A DNA stretch of 64,000 bases from Micrococcales bacterium 72-143 (GTDB lineage Bacteria; Actinomycetota; Actinomycetes; Actinomycetales; Microbacteriaceae): NCBI GenBank assembly GCA_001898835.1, contig MKVM01000003.1, forward strand, positions 124,001-188,000, written 5' to 3'. The position numbers and the translations under genes are program-made. This document shows positions 16,102 through 23,579 of this stretch, piece after piece. The stretch's first letter is position 1. Each line of letters starts with the position of its first letter. The notes under the pieces were generated by a model. It worked only from the letters and a program-made list of their open reading frames with translations, was not told where the DNA came from and did no database searches.

Positions 16102-17606
16102 GCGAGTGCTCCTTCGGTTTGCCGGACGGCGAGCGCGTGCGCGACGTCGGTCGTGCCGCGGTAGAGATCGAGATAGAGGCGGTACAGCGCGTCGTAGGCG
16201 GCGGCCGCGGCGGGGTCGGGGCGGATCACGACCTCGACGGGGTTCCAGTCGGCGATGCGGGGCGGGATCTCGGCGGTCGCGCAGGCGGCGAGGAACGCGG
16301 CGCCGTAGCTCGCGCCGATCGTCGTCGCGGGCACCTCCTGCTCGAGGCCGGTCGCGTCGGAGACGATCTGCAGCCACAGCGCGCCCTGGGTGCCCCCGCC
16401 GACGGCGACGACCCGGCGGATGTCGGCCCCCGCGGCGCGCATCGTCTCGATGTTGTGCCGCACCCCGAAGGCGGTGGCCTCGAGAGCCGCCCGGTAGAGG
16501 TCGCCCCGCCCGTGACTGAGGGTGAGCCCCGCGATGACCCCCCGCGCGTCCGGGTCGAGGATGGGGGTGCGCTCGCCCGCGAAGTAGGGGAGCATGACGA
16601 TCCCGTGCGCCCCGACCCCGGATGCCGCCGCTTCGGCGAGCAGCTCCGGATAGTCGGCGCCGGTGAGGGAGGAGAGCCATGCCGTGAGGGCGCCCGCCGC
16701 CGCGAGTCCTCCCGCGAGGTTGCGGCTGCCGGAGAACGCGCCCGCCGTGGTCCACATCGACGGGGTGCGAAGCGTCTCCTCGCCCGTGGCGACGAGGAAC
16801 ATCGTGGTGCCGTACATGAGCATGAGGTCGCCGTCGCCGTGCGCTCCCGCGCTCACGGCCTCGGCCCAGGCGTCGATCGTGCCGACGATCACGGGCGTGC
16901 CGGCGGGGATCCCCGTCTCGGTGGCGGCGGCCTCCGTCACCTGGCCGGCGAGGTCGCCCGCCCAGGCGAGGGCCGGCGGCTCGAGCCCCGGGGCGTAGCG
17001 GGCCCAGAGCTCCTCGTCCCATCGCCCGGCCTCGATGTCGTAGAGCGGCGTGGTCTGGCTCGCCGACTGATGATCGAGCACGTACACCCCCGTGAGCCGG
17101 CGGACGAGCCAGGATGCGGGCATGAAGAGACGGCGCGCACGCGCGTAGCCGTCGGGCTCCTCGTCGGCGATCCACACGATCTTGGGGCCCGCCGCCTGCG
17201 AGCTGAGGAGGGAGCCCGCGGTGCGCGCGATGCGCTCGACGCCGAGCTGGACGGACATCCGCTCGACCTGCTCGGAGGCACGCGTGTCGATGCCGTAGAG
17301 GATCGCGGGGCGCACCGGCTCGTCGTGCGCGTCGGCCAGCAGGACGCACGGTCCCATGCCGCTGACCCCGACCGCGGCGATATCGATTTCTTGGCCGTCG
17401 TGCGCGAGTTGGGCGTGCAGGCGTCGCGCGATCTCGACGAATTCGGCCCACCAGATCCGGCCGTCCATCTCGACCCAGCCCGGCCGCGGACGCGACACCT
17501 CGTGCGAGATCGCTGCGCTGGCAAGGATGCGGCCCTCGGAATCGACGACGACGCCCTTGCTGCTCGACGTGCCGATGTCGACGCCGAGAGTGCAACGACG
17601 ACGCAT
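16098..17606 (-). CDS. FGGY-family carbohydrate kinase, candidate D-ribulokinase
   Basis: 502 residues with a strong AAGGAGG ribosome site. The N-terminal phosphate loop GVDIGTSSSKGVVVD and the FGGY catalytic Asp in VGTIDAWAEA (D245) are intact. A second ATP-binding part follows around residues 390-410 (AVGGGTQGALWLQ). It is coupled by ATGA to the isomerase gene, so product of one is probably substrate of the other. In the D-arabinose scheme it would make D-ribulose 5-phosphate; xylulokinase or fuculokinase specificity remains possible. Transcription starts from an operator-bearing promoter 42-70 bases upstream, and the leader contains a small inverted repeat GTCCGGC-AA-GCCGGAC (17626-17641). 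An operator-like site lies inside the gene at codons 73-76. Confidence 0.85.
   Translation of the reverse strand: MRRRCTLGVDIGTSSSKGVVVDSEGRILASAAISHEVSRPRPGWVEMDGRIWWAEFVEIARRLHAQLAHDGQEIDIAAVGVSGMGPCVLLADAHDEPVRPAILYGIDTRASEQVERMSVQLGVERIARTAGSLLSSQAAGPKIVWIADEEPDGYARARRLFMPASWLVRRLTGVYVLDHQSASQTTPLYDIEAGRWDEELWARYAPGLEPPALAWAGDLAGQVTEAAATETGIPAGTPVIVGTIDAWAEAVSAGAHGDGDLMLMYGTTMFLVATGEETLRTPSMWTTAGAFSGSRNLAGGLAAAGALTAWLSSLTGADYPELLAEAAASGVGAHGIVMLPYFAGERTPILDPDARGVIAGLTLSHGRGDLYRAALEATAFGVRHNIETMRAAGADIRRVVAVGGGTQGALWLQIVSDATGLEQEVPATTIGASYGAAFLAACATAEIPPRIADWNPVEVVIRPDPAAAAAYDALYRLYLDLYRGTTDVAHALAVRQTEGALA
17379..17390. promoter_or_regulatory. Candidate auxiliary LacI operator inside the kinase gene
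   Basis: GATATCGATTTC differs by one base from the 12-bp core GAAATCGATTTC of the five upstream operators. It encodes Glu-Ile-Asp-Ile with the uncommon codons GAA and GAT, preceded by CAA, which is unusual in this GAG/GAC/CAG-rich genome. It lies about 277 bp downstream of the main operator, a distance compatible with looping or roadblock repression. Confidence 0.4.
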
Positions 17607-17647
17607 GCCGGCTCCTCCTTGACCCGTCCGGCAAGCCGGACGCGCCC

Positions 17648-17676
17648 ACTCTAGAAGAAATCGATTTCAAGCTCAA
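17648..17676 (-). promoter_or_regulatory. Promoter with LacI operator for the kinase-isomerase operon
   Basis: Reading the minus strand: -35 TTGAGC (17671-17676), 17-base spacer, -10 TAGAGT (17648-17653). The spacer contains the operator TGAAATCGATTTCT (17656-17669), so repressor and RNA polymerase would compete directly. The same geometry is found at 25157-25185. Confidence 0.7.
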
Positions 17677-17719
17677 GTCACGCCCACGGGGCCGGCATCG
17701 CGCCGCACCGGCGGACGCC

Positions 17720-18697
17720 TCAGATACGCGCCGGTTGCACCTCGTTGCGCAGCACGACGGTTCGCGCGGGCTGCGTGTCCCCGCCGATCCGGCCGAGCAG
17801 CATCTTGGCGGCCGTCACCCCCATATGACGGGCGGGCAGCCGCACGACCGTGACCGCCGACGGGGTCAGCGTCGTGAACGGAAGCGAGCCGATGACCGCG
17901 ACCCCCATCTTCGGCGGGGTCATCCCGTGCTCGGTGAGCACCTGGATGGCGCCGACCCCGAGCAGGTTGTTGGCGGCGACGATCGCATCGGGCGGCTCTG
18001 CCGACCCGAGAAGCTCCTCCATGACCTCGCGCCCCCCGTCGACCCGGAAGGTCGAGTAGCGCAGCAGCGGATCGAGGTCGAGCTCGGGGAAGTGCCGCGC
18101 CATCACACCCCGCCAGCCCTGCGCGCGCTCGTAGGCCGTCTCGACGTGCTCCGGCCCGGTGAGGCAGGCGATCCGCGTGTAGCCCGCCTGCACGAGGTTC
18201 TCGGTGGCGGCCTGCCCCGCCTGACGATTGGCCATCACGACGCCGTCGATGTCGTATCCCGTGCCCCGGTCGACCGCGACGACCGGGCGGCCACGCGCGA
18301 GCAGCTCGTCGAGGTCGCTGTGGTCCGATGCCGCGGCGAGGATCACGCCCGCCATGTGCTCGGAGATCGCGATCTGCAGGTAGGTCGCCTCCTTGTCGAC
18401 ACGGGAGTCGGTGTTGCACAGCACGACCGAGTAGCCGGCCTCGGATGCGACGTCCTCGACGCCGCGCGCCATCTCGGTGAAGTACGGGTTCTCGATGTCC
18501 GGGATCACGAGGGCGATGACCTCGGAGGCCTGCCTGCGCAGCGTGCGCGCCGTGCGATTGGGCGTGAAGCCGAGCTGCCGGGCGGCGTCGCGCACGGCGG
18601 CCGTCTTGTCCTCCGAGACGCCCATGCCGTTGAACACGCGCGAGACGGTCGCCGGCGAGACGCCCGCCAGCTTCGCCACCTCGTAGATCGTCGCCAT
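17720..18697 (-). CDS. LacI-family transcriptional repressor of the glycan locus
   Basis: 325 residues. The N-terminal helix-turn-helix ATIYEVAKLAGVSPATVSRV and hinge are typical of LacI/GalR, followed by a periplasmic-binding-protein-like sensor domain (VIALVIPDIENPYFTEMARG onward). ATG 18697 is chosen; a GTG at 18706 three codons upstream is possible. The gene lies between the kinase-isomerase operon and the divergent beta-propeller gene. One operator sits in the divergent promoter region, implying autoregulation, and four more copies precede the other transcription units. The inducer is probably D-arabinose, D-ribulose or an arabinan fragment (inference). Confidence 0.9.
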   Translation of the reverse strand: MATIYEVAKLAGVSPATVSRVFNGMGVSEDKTAAVRDAARQLGFTPNRTARTLRRQASEVIALVIPDIENPYFTEMARGVEDVASEAGYSVVLCNTDSRVDKEATYLQIAISEHMAGVILAAASDHSDLDELLARGRPVVAVDRGTGYDIDGVVMANRQAGQAATENLVQAGYTRIACLTGPEHVETAYERAQGWRGVMARHFPELDLDPLLRYSTFRVDGGREVMEELLGSAEPPDAIVAANNLLGVGAIQVLTEHGMTPPKMGVAVIGSLPFTTLTPSAVTVVRLPARHMGVTAAKMLLGRIGGDTQPARTVVLRNEVQPARI

Positions 18698-18724
18698 CGC
18701 TCCCACCAGCCGTGCCGGCGCACG

Positions 18725-18769
18725 TTGACATGCCGGTCTAGCAACACTACAGTGCTGAAATCGATTGCA
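18725..18769 (+). promoter_or_regulatory. Promoter and LacI operator shared by the beta-propeller gene and lacI
   Basis: On the plus strand: TTGACA (18725-18730), 17 bases, TACAGT (18748-18753), then operator TGAAATCGATTGCA (18756-18769) over the expected start site near 18760. On the minus strand TTGCAA (18766-18771), 16 bases and TAGTGT (18744-18749) form a plausible promoter for lacI, with the operator inside its spacer. One bound repressor could block both directions. Confidence 0.7.
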
Positions 18770-18870
18770 ACATTGACGCGGCCGCCGACCCCGCGACCGG
18801 CATCCCCCTCGCGCGCGACAGCGGTCCCCTGACGCTCCGCGTCGCCCACGTCGACCAGGCGAACACCGTC

Positions 18871-20370
18871 ATGACCGCGAGCGACGGCGACCTCTGGCCC
18901 TCCGCGTGGGCGAGCGACGGGTCGCTCTACGCCGCCGCCGGCGACGGCACCGGCTTCGCCCGCCGCGGATGGAGCGACATCCTCGTCAACCGCATCGACG
19001 GCACGCCTGAGACGGGACTCACCGGGGAGCGCCTCTCCGACGGCGACGCAGTCGCCCCGATCTGGGACCCGGAGCGCTTCAACCGCAAGCCGACCGGAAT
19101 GGCGTGCGTGCGGCTCGACGGCCGCGACGTGCTGCTGCTCGCCGTGCAGGACCTCCGCTGCACGGAGGGTCCCGACATGTTCAACGAGGCGCCGACGGCC
19201 ACGATCGTGCGCAGCGACGACCTCGGACGCACCTGGACGTGGCCCGAGCAGCCGATGTTCACCGATCACGTCTTCACGACCGTGATGCTCCTCGACCTCG
19301 GCCAGGCGAACGGCGGATGCGGGTGGGTCTATGCCTACGGGATCGACGGCAACTGGCGCACCTCCTTCTCGAAGATCGTCGACGATCCGACCGCGCTCTA
19401 CCTCGCCCGCGTGCCGGCCGCGCGCGCGCAGGATCGCGAGGCCTGGGAGTTCATCTCCGGCTACGGCGACGACGGCTCGCCCCTGTGGACGCACGACATC
19501 GGGCGGAAGCACCCCGTGCTCGTCGACGAGCGCCGCCACTATCCCGAACCCGTTCCCGGCATGGACGCCCGCGGCTTCACGGGCATCGCGCAGGGCGGGG
19601 TGGTGTGGAACCCGGGGCTCGGCCGCTATCTCTACTCCAGCTGGAGCGAGTACACCTTCGAGTTCTTCGAGGCGCCCGCCCCGTGGGGCCCCTGGCGCCT
19701 GCTTCACCGTCATGACTTCGGTCACTTCCCCTGGCACGGGCCGCGATCGCCGATCGCCAAGCACGGCGGCTACGCCCCGACCATGCCCTCCAAGTTCATC
19801 TCGCCCGATGGCCGGGACCTGTGGTTGCAGAGCAACTGGTTCGTCCCCGCCTCGTCGCGGGGCGGCCGCGCCTACTCCTTCGGCCTGCGGCGCGTGCGTT
19901 TCGACCCCGGCACGGATGCGGTCGCCCCCGCATCCGGGAACCTCGCCCTCGACGGGGCGTGGCCGCTCGTGTCCCGCGCCCGAGAAGGCCAGGAGGCGGT
20001 GCTCAACGACGGCACGCGCGACTACGCGGAGGACTCCGCGTTCGGCCCGGGGTCGGGTGAGGACGTGTGGGGCTACACCTGGGCGGCCCCCCGGCGGATG
20101 GCGCGGCTCGTGTACGCCCCCGGGCCGCAGGACTCGCTCGGCGGCTGGTTCGCGTCGCCTCCGCGCGTCGAGGTGCGGATCGACGGAACCTGGCGCGCGG
20201 TCGAGCACCTCGAGGTCGCGCCGCCGTACCCGTGCGACTTCACCGCTCTCGAGGAGGACGCGTACGTCTTCTCCTTCGCACCCGTCGTCGCCGACGGCAT
20301 CCGGCTGACGGGCGAGCCCGGGGGCCCGCTCCGCTACACCTCGATCTCCGAGCTCGAGGTCTGGGCGTAG
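18871..20370 (+). CDS. DUF4185-like beta-propeller glycosidase, no signal peptide
   Basis: 499 residues from the first ATG. The opening GDLWPSAWASDGSLYAAAGD parallels the DUF4185 motif (T-D-L-G ... G-x-x-x-x-x-F-G-D), and repeated blade-like text follows (IVRSDDLGRTWTW; GRYLYSSWSEYTFEFFEAP; LWLQSNWFV). The last ~100 residues look like a beta-sandwich. DUF4185 enzymes include the GH183 endo-D-arabinanases, so action on arabino-oligosaccharides is likely but not proven. No signal peptide is visible, suggesting a cytoplasmic enzyme. Start is uncertain: the frame stays open upstream through the operator to the predicted transcription start, no good Shine-Dalgarno precedes 18871, and no ATG/GTG/TTG lies in frame upstream within the transcript. 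Convergent with the permease gene. Confidence 0.7.
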   Translation: MTASDGDLWPSAWASDGSLYAAAGDGTGFARRGWSDILVNRIDGTPETGLTGERLSDGDAVAPIWDPERFNRKPTGMACVRLDGRDVLLLAVQDLRCTEGPDMFNEAPTATIVRSDDLGRTWTWPEQPMFTDHVFTTVMLLDLGQANGGCGWVYAYGIDGNWRTSFSKIVDDPTALYLARVPAARAQDREAWEFISGYGDDGSPLWTHDIGRKHPVLVDERRHYPEPVPGMDARGFTGIAQGGVVWNPGLGRYLYSSWSEYTFEFFEAPAPWGPWRLLHRHDFGHFPWHGPRSPIAKHGGYAPTMPSKFISPDGRDLWLQSNWFVPASSRGGRAYSFGLRRVRFDPGTDAVAPASGNLALDGAWPLVSRAREGQEAVLNDGTRDYAEDSAFGPGSGEDVWGYTWAAPRRMARLVYAPGPQDSLGGWFASPPRVEVRIDGTWRAVEHLEVAPPYPCDFTALEEDAYVFSFAPVVADGIRLTGEPGGPLRYTSISELEVWA

Positions 20371-20384
20371 CGGAGCCGCCGCGG

Positions 20385-21281
20385 CTACTTGATGCCGGAG
20401 ATCTTGATGCCCTCGACGATGTAGCGCTGAAGCACGAGGCACAGGATGATGACGGGCGCCGCCGCGAGAGCGGACCCCGCCATGAGGAGGCCCAGCTCGC
20501 TGTTGCCGCGCTCGAAGCGGAACGACGCGAGGTACTGCTGGATCTGGAAGAGGTCGGGGCTCGAGATCGTCATGACGGGCCACACGTAGGAGTTCCAGAA
20601 CGCGAGGAACGAGGTCATCGCGACGACCACGAAGACGGGCTTCGACATCGGCACGAAGATCGACACGAAGATCCGGAATCGCCCCGCGCCGTCGATGAAC
20701 GCCGACTCCTCGAGCGCCCGGGGCACCGACAGATAGAACTGCCTCAGGAAGAAGATCTGCGCCGCCGACGCCGCCCCCGGCAGTATCAGCACCGCGAGCG
20801 TATCGAGCATGTGCAGGCGCGTCACCACGATGAACGAGGTGAGCAGGATCGCCATGCCCGGCAGGAACATCGTGCCGATCACGACGACCCAGACGAGCCT
20901 CTTGAACGCGAAGTCCAGTCGTGCGAAGACGTACGCCGCCATCGAGTTGATGGCGACGCTGAGCGCCGCGAAGATGAGCGCGCCGGCGAGCGTCACCAGG
21001 ACGGTCCGCAGGAACGCCGGGTCGGAGAGGATCTGCGCGTAGTTCTCCCACTTCCACACCTCGGGGAAGAACTGGAACGGGGTGCGGGTCACCTCGTTGC
21101 GGGCCTTGAAGCCGGAGATCACGAGCCAGGCGAGCGGGAACAGCGCGCCGAACAGGAACGCGACGACGAGGATCCCGCGAAGCAGCCCGGCCGCGATCCG
21201 CGGTCCCCGCGCACCCCGTGGGTGGCGCGCGGGTCGGGACTCGGTCTGCGGGGCGTCGCTGATGAGTGTCGTAGCTGTCAC
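20385..21281 (-). CDS. Carbohydrate ABC transporter permease, MalG type
   Basis: 298 residues from GTG 21281, three bases after the partner permease stop. Six membrane helices are visible, and the MalG-type EAA loop reads PRALEESAFIDGAGRFRIFVSIFVPMSKP near residues 185-215. The C-terminus ends in QRYIVEGIKISGIK, close to the classic QR-x-x-x-x-G-x-x-x-G-x-x-K ending. With the MalF-type permease it forms the membrane channel of a CUT1 sugar importer. No ATPase gene is encoded here, so a shared MsiK-like ATPase elsewhere is presumed (known arrangement in actinobacteria). Substrate is inferred to be arabino-oligosaccharide from neighbours. Confidence 0.93.
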   Translation of the reverse strand: MTATTLISDAPQTESRPARHPRGARGPRIAAGLLRGILVVAFLFGALFPLAWLVISGFKARNEVTRTPFQFFPEVWKWENYAQILSDPAFLRTVLVTLAGALIFAALSVAINSMAAYVFARLDFAFKRLVWVVVIGTMFLPGMAILLTSFIVVTRLHMLDTLAVLILPGAASAAQIFFLRQFYLSVPRALEESAFIDGAGRFRIFVSIFVPMSKPVFVVVAMTSFLAFWNSYVWPVMTISSPDLFQIQQYLASFRFERGNSELGLLMAGSALAAAPVIILCLVLQRYIVEGIKISGIK

Positions 21282-21284
21282 GGT

Positions 21285-22211
21285 TCAGTCCTCTGACTGG
21301 GTCGAGTTCAGGAAACGGAAGATGAGCGCCGAGATCGTCCCCAGCACGATGAAGAGCAGGAACGCGGCGGCGATCGAATAGCCGACCGTGGGATCGTCGC
21401 GGAAGTGCGAGAAGATCAGCAGGTTCGGGAGCATCGTCGCGTCCTGCGGCCCTCCCTTCGTGAGCACGAGCGGCAACTCGAACTGCTGCACGTTCGCGAC
21501 GAACCCGGCGATCGTGAGGTAGACGAAGGTGTTCTTCATGAGGGGCAGGGTGATCGCGAAGGTGCGCTGCCACCAGCCGGCGCCGTCGAGGACGGCGGCC
21601 TCGTAGTAGCTCGCCGGGATGTCGAGCAGGCCCGCGAGCATGATGAGCGCGGCGACGCCGAGCCCCAGCCAGATGGCGGGTACGGCCATCGCGGGGAGGG
21701 CGAGCCCCACATCCGCGAGCCAGGCCTGGGCCTCGATCCCGAGGAAGCCGATCGCCCAGTTCGCGATCCCCCCGCGGTACTGGTAGATCAGGATGAAGAT
21801 GATCGACGCGATGACCGTCGAGATCGCCGTGGGGATGAACACGCTCACCTTGAGCACCGAGGCGAGACGTCTGCTGACCCCCGCCACGAGGCTCGCGAAG
21901 GCGAAGGCGAGCACGAGCTGCGTCGGCACCACCATGAGCGCGAAGAGCAGTCCGCGGCCGACCGATGCGACGAAGGCGTCATCCGTCAGCACGCGCCGGA
22001 AGTTGTCGAACCCGACGAACACCGACTCGCGGTAGAAGCTCCAGTCGAAGAAGCTCAGGTAGGCCGACTGGACCATCGGCCAGATCACGAAGATGGCCAG
22101 CAGCACGAGAGCGGGAGCGAGCATCACGAAGGCGATGAGCGTGTCGCGGGGGGCGCGGCGCGTGCGCCGAGCCCCCCGCACGGCCTCGCGGCCGGTAGTG
22201 GAACGGGTCAA
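21285..22211 (-). CDS. Carbohydrate ABC transporter permease, MalF type
   Basis: 308 residues from a TTG start five bases after the binding-protein stop. Cytoplasmic Arg-rich N-terminus, then six membrane helices (LIAFVMLAPALVLLAIFVIW first). The EAA-loop equivalent is LLDIPASYYEAAVLDGAGWWQRTFAITLPLMKN near residues 200-230. It pairs with the downstream MalG-type permease as a CUT1 sugar channel. Member of the operon GH183-CBM / binding protein / MalF / MalG controlled by the operator at 25165-25178. Confidence 0.93.
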   Translation of the reverse strand: MTRSTTGREAVRGARRTRRAPRDTLIAFVMLAPALVLLAIFVIWPMVQSAYLSFFDWSFYRESVFVGFDNFRRVLTDDAFVASVGRGLLFALMVVPTQLVLAFAFASLVAGVSRRLASVLKVSVFIPTAISTVIASIIFILIYQYRGGIANWAIGFLGIEAQAWLADVGLALPAMAVPAIWLGLGVAALIMLAGLLDIPASYYEAAVLDGAGWWQRTFAITLPLMKNTFVYLTIAGFVANVQQFELPLVLTKGGPQDATMLPNLLIFSHFRDDPTVGYSIAAAFLLFIVLGTISALIFRFLNSTQSED

Positions 22212-22216
22212 GATCG

Positions 22217-23544
22217 CTACTTCTTCTGGTCCGCCAGCTTCAGGTCGGCGATCACCTTGGTGATGGCCGCATCCGCTTCGGCTTGCGCCTCATGGATGTC
22301 TCCACCCAGCATGGCCTTCTCGAGCGCCGTCCCCATCGCGAAACTCACCTGCCAGTCGTAGGTGGGCTCCAGGATCGCCGACTTCGTCGACTCGACGAGC
22401 ACGTCGTAGAAGGGGTTCACCGACTTCGCCGGGTCCTCCGCGAGCTCGGCGGCGACGCTCATGCGCGGCGAGAGCTTGGTGAACTTGGTGTCGATGAAGT
22501 ACTGCTTCGGCACCGAGGTGTCCTCCGCGAGCAGCCAGCTGATGGCGGATGCCGCGAGCTCCTGCTTCTTCGAGTTGGCGTCCACGCCGATCGTCCACCC
22601 GCCGAGCGTCGCGCTCGACCGTGACGGGTCCCCGTCGATGGTGGGCATCGCGGCGACGCCGAGCTTGTCGATGACGTCGGGGTAGGAGTTCAGCAGCAGG
22701 CTGATCCCCCACGAACCGTTGGCCATCATCGCGAGGGTGCCTCGCCGAGCGGGGCGGCGTCGCCGTACGGGCTGAGCGGCTGCTTGGCGATGACGCCCTT
22801 CGCGTAGAGGTCCTGATAGAACTGGAAGAGCGGCTCGTAGGCCGGGTCCGACGCCTCCGACGTCGACCAGTCGTCCGAGATCGGCAGGTGCCCCGCGGTG
22901 CCGTTCTGCGACGCCCAGGTGGTCCAGGACAGCTCGACCGCGTTCTGCGCGATCTGGAAGGGCACGACGTCCGCGTTCGCGGCCTTCAGCTTGAGGCCCG
23001 CGTCGATGAGGCCGTCCCAGTCGGTCGGCGGCTTCGCCGGGTCGAGCCCGGCCGCCTCGAAGTAGTCGGTGCGGTAGAGCAGCAGCGCGCTGGGCTCGTA
23101 CAGCAGCGGATACGCGTACTGCTTGCCGTCGATGGTGACCGCGTCGAGGAACCGCGTCTCGAGGTCGTCCCAGGCCGACTGCTCGATGTAGGAGGTGATC
23201 GGGGCGATCTCCCCGTTGCGCGCCTTCATCGGAACGGCCGAGTAGTTCATCGTGTACATGTCGGGCGCGGTGCCGGCAGCCTGGGCCGCCTTCATCTTCT
23301 GCTCCCAGGCGTCGCCGGGGACGACCGTCAGCTTGATCTGCACGTCGTCGTGCGCCGCGTTGAACGCGTCGACCTGCGCCTTGTACCAGGCGTTGTCCTC
23401 ATCCGAGAACTTGTTCTGCCAGAACTCGACGGTCTTGTCGTCGACGGGGGCTCCGCCGCCGGGGGTGCCGCTGCCGCACCCGGTGAGGGCGAGGGCTCCG
23501 ACGACGACCGTCGAGACGGCGAGGCCGAGGGATCGGTACTTCAT
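22217..23544 (-). pseudogene. Carbohydrate ABC transporter substrate-binding lipoprotein, frameshifted
   Basis: Intended product is about 442 residues. GAGGAGG precedes ATG 23544. The lipobox ALTGC puts the lipidated Cys at residue 23. The CUT1 binding-protein fold is clear (TVEFWQNKFSDEDNAWYKAQ; WDGLIDAGLKLK; MMANGSWGI). The first frame runs to a TGA at 22726-22728 after SPYGDAAPLGEAPSR, while the remainder (from GTLAMMANGSWG) is in another frame. Adding one base to the CC at 22740-22741 restores GEGTLAMMANGSW, so a single-base deletion in a C run explains everything. This could be a sequencing or assembly error or a recent inactivating mutation; both halves retain normal codon use. Function: capture of arabino-oligosaccharides for import (inference). 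Confidence 0.85.
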
Positions 23545-23579
23545 TGTTTCCTCCTCTGTGACTGCGTGATGCAGGGGCT

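Noticed and set aside
16102-17676. N-terminal extension of the isomerase frame upstream of 16101
   Set aside because: It is Arg/Gly-rich shadow of the FGGY kinase gene; the isomerase has its own GGAG site and ATG at 16101.
22726-22729. Programmed frameshift in the sugar-binding protein
   Set aside because: No slippery heptamer or stimulatory structure was seen, and binding proteins of this class are not known to use recoding; a deletion or sequencing error fits better.
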